From an uncultured Alistipes sp. (GTDB lineage Bacteria > Bacteroidota > Bacteroidia > Bacteroidales > Rikenellaceae), in NCBI GenBank assembly GCA_947177225.1, contig CAMWTS010000002.1:89490-153489 (forward strand): DNA of 64,000 nucleotides, written 5' to 3'. The notes under the pieces were generated by a model. It searched no databases and had not been told where the DNA came from. It was given only the letters and a program-made list of their open reading frames with translations. A program made the translations under genes and the position numbers. Shown here piece after piece: positions 28,119 through 36,300 of this stretch. How positions within the stretch are numbered: the first letter of the stretch is position 1; each line of letters begins with the position of its first letter.

Positions 28119-29497
28119 GCCTTATGTTTAAGCCGGTCGGCCACCGCCTCGCAGCAGGCATCGATATTGCCCGCACCGAAGGTAGCCACCACGTCGGTAT
28201 CCATCTCGCCGAGCATATCGGCCAGCTCCCCGCGTGTCGACATCGACCACTCCGTGGTCAGACACTCGCCTATGATCTCGGAACATATGCCCTCGATAGG
28301 CTCCTCGCGAGCCGGATATATCGGCAGCAGCACCACCCGGTCGGCCTCGGAGAGTACCGCGGCGAAATCCCGATAGAAATCGCGCGTACGCGTGAAGAGG
28401 TGGGGCTGAAACACCACTGTAAGACGCCGCTCCGGAAACATGGCTTTGAGCGAGGTGATGGCGGCATGCAGCTCCTCGGGGTGATGTGCATAATCGTCCA
28501 TGTAGACTTGTCGGGCTGTGTTGACATAGAACTCGAAACGGCGCTTCACACCCTCGAACGAAGCCAAAGCATCGCGCACGGCATCGTGGTCGAATCTCTT
28601 GCCTTCGGCCTTTGCCGCACACCACAACGATGCCACGGCAGCCACAGAGTTCTCGATGTTGATACGGCCGGGCACACCCAATCGGCACCTCTCGACCACA
28701 CAGTCGGGGGTGACTATGTCGTAGATATAGTGCCCGCCCTCGGACAGCATTATATTACGGGCATAGAAGTCGCACTGTTCATCGAGCGAATAGCGGTAGA
28801 CCGCGATGTCGGCATTGTCGATCGTCAGCTCAACTCCTTGCTTGACAATAAGCGAACCGCCGGGACGGATCTGCCTTATGAATTGCGAGAAGGCCTCGTG
28901 AACAGCCTCCACCGTGCCGTATATGTCGAGGTGATCGGCATCAGCGGCTGTCACCACGGCCACGTCGGGATAGAGCCGCAGAAACGAGCGGTCGTACTCA
29001 TCGGCCTCCACGGCCAGACGACGTCCCTCGCCCAACACGAGATTCGACGAAAAGTTGCGAGATATACCCCCCAGAAACGCACTGCCCTCGCCTGCGGCGC
29101 GATGGTTGAGCCATGCCGTGAGCGTAGTGGTAGTAGTCTTGCCATGCGTGCCGGCCACAGCCATGACCAGCTTGCCCTCGGCCAGATGCCCCAGCATCTG
29201 CGAACGCTTCTCGATCGTAAATCCCTCGTCGCGAAAGAACGCCCATTCACGATGGTCGGCCGGTATGGCAGGCGTATAGACCACCATGGTCGACTCTTTG
29301 CAGCGGAATGCTGCGGGGATAAGCGCGGGATCGTCGTCATAGTGCACTGCCGCACCCTCACGCTCCAACTCGGCCGTGAGCGGCGACGGCGTACGGTCGT
29401 AACCGGCCACGGCATATCCCTCATGCAGGAAATAACGCGCCAGCGCACTCATACCTATGCCGCCGACGCCGAGAAAATATACTTTGTCGAATCTCAT
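28115..29497 (-). CDS. murC: UDP-N-acetylmuramate--L-alanine ligase
   Basis: MurC adds L-Ala to UDP-MurNAc, the first amino-acid step of peptidoglycan precursor synthesis, in the cytoplasm. The 460-residue protein has the Rossmann-like N-terminal FLGVGGIGMSALA, the ATP loop VAGTHGKTTTTTL and the central-domain motifs EADEYDRSFLRL and AADADHLDIYG. DYAHHPEEL is the conserved C-terminal-domain motif. It overlaps murG by four bases and ftsQ by four bases, so expression is tightly coupled. Confidence 0.97.
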   Translation of the reverse strand: MRFDKVYFLGVGGIGMSALARYFLHEGYAVAGYDRTPSPLTAELEREGAAVHYDDDPALIPAAFRCKESTMVVYTPAIPADHREWAFFRDEGFTIEKRSQMLGHLAEGKLVMAVAGTHGKTTTTTLTAWLNHRAAGEGSAFLGGISRNFSSNLVLGEGRRLAVEADEYDRSFLRLYPDVAVVTAADADHLDIYGTVEAVHEAFSQFIRQIRPGGSLIVKQGVELTIDNADIAVYRYSLDEQCDFYARNIMLSEGGHYIYDIVTPDCVVERCRLGVPGRINIENSVAAVASLWCAAKAEGKRFDHDAVRDALASFEGVKRRFEFYVNTARQVYMDDYAHHPEELHAAITSLKAMFPERRLTVVFQPHLFTRTRDFYRDFAAVLSEADRVVLLPIYPAREEPIEGICSEIIGECLTTEWSMSTRGELADMLGEMDTDVVATFGAGNIDACCEAVADRLKHKA

Positions 29498-30600
29498 CGT
29501 TTCAATATTTTTTCGATCTCGGCCACGATACGCTCCGCCGAGTCGGCAATAGCCAGCGAAGCTATATTGGCCGAAAGCTGCGCACGACGCTCTGCGTCGC
29601 CGGCCAGCTCGATAGCAGCCGGCATGGCCATCTCCAAGGCATCGGCGTCAGCCACCATCTGCGCCGCATCTCTATCGACCAATGCCATTGCATTCTTGGT
29701 CTGGTGATCCTCGGCCACATTGGGCGAGGGGACGAATATGGTAGGCTTGGCCACCAGGCACAACTCCGACACGGTGCATGCCCCACTGCGCGAGATCACC
29801 ACATCGGCCGCTTCATATGCAAAATCCATGCGTTCGATGAACGCCCCCTGCCATATGCCGCCGACAGGGTGCTGCGACGAAAACTCGCGCATCTCGCGCT
29901 CGTAGTATTTGCCGGTCTGCCATATCACCTGCACCGGCGCATCGGCACCGTCAATCGAAGCTATCCATCGCTTCATCATGTTGTTCAGCGTGCGTGTTCC
30001 GAGCGAACCGCCGACCACCAGCACAACCGGCCGCTCCCCTCTGAATCCGAAGTGAGCCAAAGCCTGAGCATGATCGACTCCATCGGCCGAAAAACGGCCT
30101 CGAAGCGGATTGCCCGTCATCACTATTTTGTCGGCCGGGAAGAAACGCTCCATGCTCTCATATGCCACGCATATGCGTCGGGCACGCTTTGCCAGTATCT
30201 TGTTGGTCAATCCCGCAAATGAGTTCTGCTCCTGAATTACGGTAGGCACGCCCAGACGCTGGGCCGCCCACAGCACAGGAGCCGAAGCGTAGCCTCCGAA
30301 GCCCACCACGACATCTGCCTGAAAATCGCGTATGACACGGCGCGCCTTGCGGACGCTGCTCACCACACGAAACGGAACCGTGAAGTTCGCCCATGTGAAT
30401 CGGCGTTGCAATCCGAGGATAGGCACACCGACGATGCGATAGCCCAATGCCGGAATCTTCTCCATCTCCATCTTGCCATCTGCACCGACGAAGAGCAGTT
30501 CCACCTCTTCGCCCCATTTGCGTTTGAGTGCTTCGGCCACAGCCACGGCCGGATAGATATGTCCACCCGTTCCGCCTCCCGAAAGTATGATCCGTTTCAT
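29494..30600 (-). CDS. murG: Undecaprenyl-pyrophosphoryl-muramoyl-pentapeptide N-acetylglucosaminyltransferase
   Basis: MurG converts lipid I to lipid II at the inner face of the cytoplasmic membrane. The 368-residue GT-B enzyme begins MKRIILSGGGTGGHIYPAVA, the glycine-rich loop 1. It has VVGFGGYASAPVLWAA and IQEQNSFAGLTNKIL in the N-domain, and VVGGSLGTRTLN and VISRSGACTVSEL (UDP-GlcNAc site) in the C-domain. It is the first gene of the seven-gene run. The usual upstream dcw genes (mraZ to ftsW) are not adjacent here. Confidence 0.97.
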   Translation of the reverse strand: MKRIILSGGGTGGHIYPAVAVAEALKRKWGEEVELLFVGADGKMEMEKIPALGYRIVGVPILGLQRRFTWANFTVPFRVVSSVRKARRVIRDFQADVVVGFGGYASAPVLWAAQRLGVPTVIQEQNSFAGLTNKILAKRARRICVAYESMERFFPADKIVMTGNPLRGRFSADGVDHAQALAHFGFRGERPVVLVVGGSLGTRTLNNMMKRWIASIDGADAPVQVIWQTGKYYEREMREFSSQHPVGGIWQGAFIERMDFAYEAADVVISRSGACTVSELCLVAKPTIFVPSPNVAEDHQTKNAMALVDRDAAQMVADADALEMAMPAAIELAGDAERRAQLSANIASLAIADSAERIVAEIEKILKR

Positions 30601-30695
30601 CGGAAATATTCCATTAAGAAATTATATATATCTAAACACAAGCGACTTGCATCGCCTTTTCCGGCAGCCGCACAGCGCACCGCATACCGGCTCTG

Positions 30696-30703
30696 CAAAG
30701 GTA
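30696..30703 (-). promoter_or_regulatory. -7 box of the murG-ftsZ operon
   Basis: The minus strand reads TACCTTTG about 95 nt upstream of murG. GTTG 20 nt farther (30724-30727) is a one-mismatch -33 box. Confidence 0.55.
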
Positions 30704-30727
30704 GAAAATAAGGTTCGAATTTACAAC

Positions 30728-31203
30728 CCTTTTCCACAAATCGCACACCACGATCTACGCCTTGATTCAAGAACACGGCCGGCACCCAACCCGCGACGAC
30801 AAAACAACGCCAAAACTGCGGTGCCGCTGCACCCGAAACAGACTCCGCCTGCCCCATACGCCGGCAAATGACTCCGACAAAAGCCTCTCCCACACCCTTA
30901 TCATTACCTGCCGGAGATGCCATTCGCATACAAAACAAATATATGCACAACAATATGGCATATATGCAATCAATATCTCGATATATCTCCATTCGCATTC
31001 ATTATAATGCAATTACGATCCGTAATGGAGCAAACCCTATATTCCTATTTAGAACATATTATATAACATATACAACATTTAGCACACAAAACAGCACCGA
31101 CCAACCTCTCGAATATATTTATTTATATATCAACAGCTTAACAGACTACAACAGATGCAATCGAAAAGATTTGAAAAATTTTTTGAAAAATTTTAATAAA
31201 AAA
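30728..31203. other. Gene-free AT-rich interval
   Basis: No credible coding sequence is seen between the murG promoter and the small-RNA promoter. The part from about 30900 to 31200 is strikingly AT-rich compared with the rest of the window and has A- and T-tracts just upstream of the RNA promoter, which could act as an UP-like element. Confidence 0.5.
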
Positions 31204-31235
31204 TTTGCACGTTCCGACAAAAGCCATTATCTTTG
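31204..31235 (+). promoter_or_regulatory. Promoter of the structured small RNA
   Basis: TTTG at 31204-31207, a 20-nt spacer and TATCTTTG at 31228-31235 form a textbook Bacteroidota promoter. No open reading frame follows; a structured RNA does. Confidence 0.8.
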
Positions 31236-31240
31236 CAACG

Positions 31241-31463
31241 AAGTTTTAAGGTTCATTTAGGTTAGTAGTTTTAGGTTGGAGAGGATATCGGCTGGTTGTA
31301 ACGACTCTTTTCATCGAACCAAACGGGCATCGGGGTTCACCTCGGTCGCTCATATGGTGAGAAAGCAGATGGAGATGCAAATCTCCTCGGCAAGGGATCG
31401 CTACTAAGACGGGGAACGGTGCTCGTTCTCTCGTCGAATACCACCGATGGCCTCAATTTTTTT
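31241..31463 (+). ncRNA. Structured non-coding RNA, family not certain (6S/Bacteroidales-1 candidate)
   Basis: The 223-nt interval has its own promoter, no reading frame and a terminal T-run. GAGGATATCGG (31281-31291) pairs with CCGATGGCCTC (31444-31454), closing a 174-nt domain right before AATTTTTTT. Inside are four further hairpins: 31329-31346 with a UUCA loop, 31349-31361, 31371-31386 with a GCAA tetraloop, and 31408-31435. It lacks motifs of tmRNA, RNase P RNA or SRP RNA. Bacteroidales 6S RNA (the Bacteroidales-1 class) is the most likely known family by size and genomic style, but I cannot confirm it from memory. It could also be undescribed. Confidence 0.6.
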
Positions 31464-31465
31464 GT

Positions 31466-31560
31466 CTTTTCGCAAAACGCTTTCTACTGCCGCGCCTTGT
31501 CGCTGGTCAATTGGCGCAATACGCCCGAGCAGCATCGTTACGCTGCGTAGCCGGAATTTA
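31466..31560 (-). repeat. Family A element, degenerate copy A5
   Basis: CTTTTCGCAAAACGCTTTCT, GCGCCTTGTCG and a short central GGCG/CGCC hairpin match the inverted order of copies A3 and A4, with many differences. It directly follows the small-RNA terminator, as other copies follow gene ends. The 31464-32192 interval contains only repeats A5, C, E2 and B2. Confidence 0.45.
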
Positions 31561-31631
31561 TCCCACACCCTTTCGACCGTTATCTGTCATGTTAGGCGCA
31601 ATGAAACATCGGTGCGCGATAAATTCACTCC

Positions 31632-31682
31632 GTCATGTCATTTCAAGCACGAGCGAGAAATCTGTGCGGGACTATTTCCGCA
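31632..31682 (+). repeat. Family C repeat copy
   Basis: GTCATTTCAAGCACGAGCGAGAAATCTGTGCG followed by a CTATTTCCGCAGCC segment; the same block occurs inverted at 36214-36264 and 63524-63572, and partly at 31995-32025. Confidence 0.6.
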
Positions 31683-31729
31683 GCCATGTTTTTCATCAAC
31701 CGTCATGTCGCCAGCCATGTCTTCCCCAG

Positions 31730-31753
31730 ATGTCTCACATTCGTTCGACATGA
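31730..31753 (+). repeat. Family E short repeat, copy E2
   Basis: ATGTCTCACATTCGTTCGAC followed by ATGA; near-identical to 14600-14623 and inverted 36158-36183. Confidence 0.65.
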
Positions 31754-31828
31754 CATGACGTGTTTGTCATTCTGAATGGAACAACGCGAAATAAAGAATC
31801 AGGGTGGGAACGATAAAACCGCTCGTTC

Positions 31829-31937
31829 TGTCATTCTGAGGAGGACGGAACGTCCGACGCGAGAATCTCTTTTGGTGCAGCAAACTGCGATCCCGACTGC
31901 GAGACTCCTACGTCGCCTGCGGCTCCTCGGAGTGACA
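31829..31937 (+). repeat. Family B 109-bp element, copy B2
   Basis: Same terminal inverted repeats and length as B1 and B3. It is followed at 31948-31989 by a fragment that repeats the last part of the element (GCGAGACTCCTACG ... CCTCGGAGTGACAG), so a partial copy sits in tandem. Confidence 0.85.
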
Positions 31938-31994
31938 ATTACCGATGGCGAGACTCCTACGGTCGGGCATGCCCTCCCTCGGAGTGACAGCGTT

Positions 31995-32025
31995 TGTCAT
32001 TTCGAGCGCGAGCGAGAAACATGCG
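31995..32025 (+). repeat. Family C repeat, partial copy
   Basis: GTCATTTCGAGCGCGAGCGAGAAAC matches the core of the other family C copies. Confidence 0.55.
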
Positions 32026-32192
32026 CAAAACAACCTCTCCATTGAGACTCCTTTCACTATATATGCAGCGATCTCGCCGTCCTCCCGAATGTCCAACATA
32101 CGCTCCAAACGACACACGGACTAAACATTGACAGAAAGCCGCAACCTCCCCATAAAGCAGCCCAACGCCATGAGACCGAAACCGCCCACCCT

Positions 32193-32232
32193 AAAAAAAG
32201 CCGACACCGACGCCCCAAGGGTGCCGGTGTCG
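32193..32232 (-). terminator. Intrinsic terminator of the ExbB/ExbD operon
   Basis: On the minus strand CGACACCG pairs with CGGTGTCG, followed by GC and seven T. It is 24 nt after the stop of the second ExbD gene. Confidence 0.85.
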
Positions 32233-32255
32233 ACATATAAGAGTGTTAACAAATA

Positions 32256-32711
32256 CTACTTCTGACGTGCAGCGTAAGAGATCTTGTTGGCCTGAGCCTT
32301 ACGAAGCTCCTGCTTTACGTCTGTCACGATACCCATGGTTGAGTTCTCGTCGACACGAAGGTTAACCGTAAGTTTCGAACGCTCTGCCTCGTCACGACGC
32401 TCGACCTCCGACGCGATGAAATCGCGAATGGCGGCCGTCGACTGGAACGAATCGTTGAGCTGAATACGCGGAGCCGAACCGGCCACGTTCTGCTGATCGA
32501 GCGGAACACCCACGTAAATGCTGATGAGATTCTTCTTGTCGAGCTTCGTAATCTCGGTAGCTTGCGGCAGAACATTGGTCACGATCACGTCCTTGTCACG
32601 CATCGAGGTCGACACCATGAAGAAGAACAGGATCATGAAGATGACATCGGGAAGTGACGATGTCGAGAGTTTGGGCACCTCTTTCTTGCCCTTTTTTGCC
32701 ATTACTGCCAT
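32256..32711 (-). CDS. ExbD/TolR family biopolymer transport protein (second copy)
   Basis: A 151-residue inner-membrane protein with a short cytoplasmic tail, one transmembrane helix (about 23-41: LPDVIFMILFFFMVSTSM, with the functionally required Asp of the family in LPDVIF) and a periplasmic domain ending VKQELRKAQANKISYAARQK. With ExbB it uses proton-motive force to energise TonB or a TolA-like partner. It starts three bases after the first exbD stop. ATG at 32702 is an alternative start. Two different ExbD proteins side by side are normal in Bacteroidales. Confidence 0.88.
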   Translation of the reverse strand: MAVMAKKGKKEVPKLSTSSLPDVIFMILFFFMVSTSMRDKDVIVTNVLPQATEITKLDKKNLISIYVGVPLDQQNVAGSAPRIQLNDSFQSTAAIRDFIASEVERRDEAERSKLTVNLRVDENSTMGIVTDVKQELRKAQANKISYAARQK

Positions 32712-32714
32712 AAC

Positions 32715-33317
32715 TTACTTCTTAGTTTGATCGTTAGGCTCCGCCTCTGAAATTTTCAGCGGCACGAGCTTCGATATTACTGTACGTTGTTCCGGATCCA
32801 GATCCTCGAAAGAGCTCTGATACAGACGCTGCGAGTAATCCTCGCGGATCTCGTTGAATGCGTGGGTAAGCTCGTTCTGTACTTCGATATACACCTTGTA
32901 CTGAGTCTCCTTATCGGCTTTCAACGAAACGACGCCCTCGCTCAACGTAAGACGCTGGTTGTTGACAACCGTATCCTTCTTGTCCGAGCGATCGGGGCTC
33001 AGCAGGAATGTCTTGGTCTCCTGCGAGAGTCGCGATTCGTTCGTCTGCTTGTCTCTAATCAAATCGGCTTGTGTGTACTCAGCTTCGTCGACGAGGATAC
33101 GTCCTCCCTTAGAAATGCTGACTTTAAGCACATTACGCTGGTTGATATCGGTATTGTCCTTCTGCTTCTCCGCATCTACCCAAGGGGGCAATACGCGGGT
33201 CATACCCGTATCAACGTCCATAGTCGTAGCAACCAAGAAGAATATCAACAACAAGAAAGCGATATCGGCCATTGAACTGGCGTTGATCTCGTCGACTTTT
33301 CTTTTCTTCTTTTCCAT
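32715..33317 (-). CDS. ExbD/TolR family biopolymer transport protein (first copy)
   Basis: A 200-residue ExbD-type protein with a Lys/Arg-rich tail (MEKKKRKVDEINASSMADIAF), one membrane helix with the key Asp in MADIAFLLLIFFLVATTM, and a periplasmic domain longer than that of its neighbour. The periplasmic part contains an insertion rich in Asp, Lys and Ser (about 95-130). It lies eight bases downstream of a four-helix membrane protein and three bases upstream of the second ExbD, so all four genes form one operon. Confidence 0.88.
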   Translation of the reverse strand: MEKKKRKVDEINASSMADIAFLLLIFFLVATTMDVDTGMTRVLPPWVDAEKQKDNTDINQRNVLKVSISKGGRILVDEAEYTQADLIRDKQTNESRLSQETKTFLLSPDRSDKKDTVVNNQRLTLSEGVVSLKADKETQYKVYIEVQNELTHAFNEIREDYSQRLYQSSFEDLDPEQRTVISKLVPLKISEAEPNDQTKK

Positions 33318-33325
33318 TGCTTAAA

Positions 33326-33853
33326 CTACGATTTGAACAGGCCCCAAGCCCATGAGAATACTGATGCCACGGCCGCACCGGCAATAGCGACATACGTTAC
33401 GAGCACGCTGGTATCCGATACCAGATACTGCCAAGCCTCGAACATAACCTTCTTGCCACCGACCTCGTAACCGAGCTGATCGCCACCGGCGTCGAGCAGG
33501 AATCTGCCGTCCGCCCAGCCGTGAGATGCCGCTACGAAGTATGCGCCACCGAATACTACCACGATGATAACCACCGAGATAAGGGACTTTACCAAACCCG
33601 TGGGATTCTGAACCTTGTTCAGGATCGCGCCGAACAATGCACCTGCGACAGCGAATACCAACAGGAAGTAACCCCAGTAGAGGTTATAGCTTACAGCACT
33701 CTTCAATCCGTCAGGTACGGCGTTCAGACCCTCTTCGGCGATCCGATCGACCATATCATCGGGAGCCTTGCTACCCTCCATGATGGCATAACCCAACAGC
33801 AGAATGGTAACAGCGCTGCAAATGATTAATATTATTTTATGTAAATTTTTCAT
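33326..33853 (-). CDS. Uncharacterised four-helix membrane protein in the ExbB/ExbD operon
   Basis: A 175-residue hydrophobic protein with about four transmembrane helices (about 5-25, 58-80, 88-110 and 148-170) separated by short loops. I do not recognise a named domain. Its place between exbB and exbD, with gaps of 32 and 8 bp, suggests a subunit or assembly factor of this energy-transducing complex. Its glycine- and alanine-rich helices (FAVAGALFGAIL, AIAGAAVASVFSW) look suited to tight helix packing. Confidence 0.7.
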   Translation of the reverse strand: MKNLHKIILIICSAVTILLLGYAIMEGSKAPDDMVDRIAEEGLNAVPDGLKSAVSYNLYWGYFLLVFAVAGALFGAILNKVQNPTGLVKSLISVVIIVVVFGGAYFVAASHGWADGRFLLDAGGDQLGYEVGGKKVMFEAWQYLVSDTSVLVTYVAIAGAAVASVFSWAWGLFKS

Positions 33854-33885
33854 AAATTCAACTCCTTATTAAAATAGGTCTGCGA

Positions 33886-34689
33886 TTATTTCTTGCTGTA
33901 TGCGGTGAGCATATCTACCAACGTGATTGAAGTATCCTCCAAGGTGTTGACCTGAGAGTCGATCTTCGACAGAATGTAGTTGTAGAACAGCTGCAGGATA
34001 ACGGCAGAAATAAGACCCATAAGGGTAGTCAAAAGGGCCACCTTGATACCACCGGCAACGACATCGGGAGAGATAGTCTTCTGAACCTGGATCGTATCGA
34101 AGGCCTGGATCATACCCACAACGGTACCCATGAATCCCAACGACGGAGACAGAGCGATGAACAGACCGATCCACGTAAGACCCGACTCCATGTTACCCTG
34201 CTGAACCGAACCGTAAGATACGACAGCCTTCTCGACAGCCTCCAAGCCCTGCTCGTAGCGCATCAGACCCTGATAGTAGATCGAAGCCACGGGACCGCGG
34301 GTGTTGCGGCAGTACTCCTTGGCTGCCTCTACGCCCTGCTCATTGAGCAGCTTCTCTACATTGGCAACGAACTTCTTGGTATTGATCTGCGAGAAAGTCA
34401 GGTAAAGGATACGCTCGATTGCGATTGCAAGACCGAGAACCAAGCACAAAAGCACCGGAAGCATCCACTCCCAACCACCTTCGAGGAACTTCTTCATCAG
34501 AGCGAAGTGCATGGGCTCACCGGCCAGCTCCTCGTTAGCGGCAGCGACAGCCGCCTCGGTTGCGACAGCCTCATCTTCTACGACCTGCTCGGTAGCAGAC
34601 TCCTGTGCCTGAGCAACTTCGGCCTCATCAGCATAAGCAGCGCCAAAAGTCAGTGTAGCGGCTGCCAAAACCAAAAATAATTTTTTCAT
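33886..34689 (-). CDS. exbB: MotA/TolQ/ExbB proton channel family protein
   Basis: A 267-residue ExbB-type subunit. An N-terminal signal-like helix (MKKLFLVLAAATLTFGAAYA) is followed by an acidic Glu/Ala-rich linker (about 21-58). Three membrane helices follow: WMLPVLLCLVLGLAIAIERI, LTWIGLFIALSPSLGFMGTV and VALLTTLMGLISAVILQLF. The conserved GFMGTVVGMIQAFD and TTLMGL regions define the family. It forms the pentameric proton channel around ExbD. The operon leader upstream (34690-34941) is AT-rich and has a TATATTTC near 34902-34909 that resembles a -7 box. Confidence 0.92.
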   Translation of the reverse strand: MKKLFLVLAAATLTFGAAYADEAEVAQAQESATEQVVEDEAVATEAAVAAANEELAGEPMHFALMKKFLEGGWEWMLPVLLCLVLGLAIAIERILYLTFSQINTKKFVANVEKLLNEQGVEAAKEYCRNTRGPVASIYYQGLMRYEQGLEAVEKAVVSYGSVQQGNMESGLTWIGLFIALSPSLGFMGTVVGMIQAFDTIQVQKTISPDVVAGGIKVALLTTLMGLISAVILQLFYNYILSKIDSQVNTLEDTSITLVDMLTAYSKK

Positions 34690-34941
34690 AGTTGTTTTTA
34701 ATAAATTAGAATTTGATAATTTTTAATTGTTGTTCTCTATGACGTTTTACAGTTAATAGTTTCGGTATGTTATTCGTATCCGACGATCGCTTCCAATGCG
34801 CCGATTCACATTTGTCGACGTAAAGACAGAGTAATCAATCGGTTATATCGCGCAACGCATTTACGTCGTTATCGACGGATTTTCGTTACGGACATTTTAC
34901 AGTGCGAAATATACGAATAAATTTTCATTCTTGCAATGCTT

Positions 34942-35973
34942 TTACTCCGTAAATTCGCCGCGAAGCGGAGAGCGCATCATCTCAATAGTTTCTTGTAAAG
35001 GCAAATTTTTGCCTAAAACGTACATCAGCTTCGTAACGGCGGCTTCGGTCGTCATATCGTGTCCCGACACCACACCGAGCCGTTGCAGGCGCAATCCCGT
35101 TTCATAAAGATGCATGGCGACGGCTCCGTCCTTGCACTGCGAGATATTGACCACGACGATACCTCTCGAAATCACCTCTGAGAGCAATTCCGTGCACCAT
35201 GCAGCGGTCGGAGCATTGCCCGCACCGTATGTTTCGAGCACTATGCCGCGCACGTTGCTGCCCAGCAGAATCGAACGAAGAGTCTGCCGGCTGATACCGG
35301 GAAAGAGTTTGGCCACCACCACCTCGTCGCTCATCTTTTCGGCTATTCTCAGCTGGGAATCGGCGACGGAAATTTTACGAATCGCCGAAAAATTGTAGTG
35401 AATGTTGACACCCACTTCGGCCAGTGCAGGATAGTTGTAGGAGCGAAATGCGTTGAGCTCCTCGGCACTCTGCTTGGTGGTGCGATTGCCGCGAAACAAA
35501 CGGTTCTGAAAATATAGCGCCACCTCAGGCACGAGCGGCCGGGAATCGGCATCGCGCGCACCGGCTATCTCAATGGCCGTTATGAGGTTTTCACGACCGT
35601 CGGTACGCAATATGCCGATCGGAATCTGACTGCCGGTAAATATCACCGGCTTGGCGAGATTTTCGAGCATGAAGCTCAACGCCGAAGCCGTGTACGACAT
35701 GGTGTCGGTACCGTGCAGCACTACAAAACCGTCATATCGCGGATAGTTGTCGCGTATGATGCGAGCCAGATCCACCCAGTTGTCGATCGATACATTGGAC
35801 GAATCGATAGGTGGCGTCATCGTCAACACCTCTATGTCTACGTTGAGACGTTTCAACGACGGAAACTCGTCGTATATTCCACTGAAATCGAAAGGCACGA
35901 GTGCTCCGGTCGCCTCATCGGTCTTCATACCGATCGTTCCTCCCGTGTAGATTATCAGAATAGATGATTTCAT
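34942..35973 (-). CDS. ansA: L-asparaginase, type I
   Basis: This enzyme hydrolyses asparagine to aspartate and ammonia. The 343-residue protein starts MKSSILIIYTGGTIGM, with the first catalytic Thr (T13) in the family's TGGTI motif. The second catalytic set is VVLHGTDTMSYTA (T89-D90-T91). No signal peptide is visible, so it is probably the cytoplasmic type I enzyme. The frame is open 50 codons upstream, but that extension is Cys-rich, contains the promoter and runs into a repeat, so I chose 35973. Confidence 0.94.
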   Translation of the reverse strand: MKSSILIIYTGGTIGMKTDEATGALVPFDFSGIYDEFPSLKRLNVDIEVLTMTPPIDSSNVSIDNWVDLARIIRDNYPRYDGFVVLHGTDTMSYTASALSFMLENLAKPVIFTGSQIPIGILRTDGRENLITAIEIAGARDADSRPLVPEVALYFQNRLFRGNRTTKQSAEELNAFRSYNYPALAEVGVNIHYNFSAIRKISVADSQLRIAEKMSDEVVVAKLFPGISRQTLRSILLGSNVRGIVLETYGAGNAPTAAWCTELLSEVISRGIVVVNISQCKDGAVAMHLYETGLRLQRLGVVSGHDMTTEAAVTKLMYVLGKNLPLQETIEMMRSPLRGEFTE

Positions 35974-36010
35974 ATTCGTTGTCGTAGCGCGACTGTTGTC
36001 GCATATCGAA

Positions 36011-36018
36011 CAAAGATA
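36011..36018 (-). promoter_or_regulatory. -7 box of ansA promoter
   Basis: The minus strand reads TATCTTTG, 38 nt upstream of the chosen ATG. Confidence 0.55.
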
Positions 36019-36157
36019 ACAAAAAATTCGTTGACACGCATATTTTACGCCGACAATCTGTCGAACACAACGCTGGATATCGATCGAAAGCTGTAAAACA
36101 CATCTGGCGACGCAACAGCGCACGACAGCTCGGCATTCGTTTGTCTTACGAGATTTG

Positions 36158-36183
36158 TCATGTCGAACGAATGTGAGACATCT
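36158..36183 (-). repeat. Family E short repeat, copy E3
   Basis: TCATGTCGAACGAATGTGAG plus ACATCT, the inverse of E1 and E2. The 36019-36414 interval holds only repeats E3, C and A2. Confidence 0.65.
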
Positions 36184-36213
36184 GGGAAAGACTGAACTTG
36201 CTGAATGTTAAAA

Positions 36214-36264
36214 AACAGCGGAAATTGTCGCGCACAGATTTCTCGCCGACGCTCGAAATGACAA
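36214..36264 (-). repeat. Family C repeat copy
   Basis: AACAGCGGAAATTGTCGCGC then ACAGATTTCTCGCCGACGCT then CGAAATGACA; the same order is seen at 63524-63572 and inverted at 31632-31682. Confidence 0.6.
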
Positions 36265-36300
36265 AACAATAGGAATAGTCTCCTAAACACCACAAACCCA

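Noticed and set aside
31241..31463. tmRNA, RNase P RNA or SRP RNA
   Set aside because: No tRNA-like acceptor end, no RNase P core words and no SRP tetraloop core were found, so these families were set aside for the structured RNA.
31776..32045. Small frames giving peptides with TWESR, CHSEE or RRTERPTRES-like text
   Set aside because: They translate family B and C repeats, recur in different frames at other copies, and have no promoter or protein-like composition.
34942..36123. Extended start of asparaginase at 36123
   Set aside because: The 50 extra residues are Cys-rich, have no homology feel, and include the region of the -7 promoter box; the family start is at 35973.
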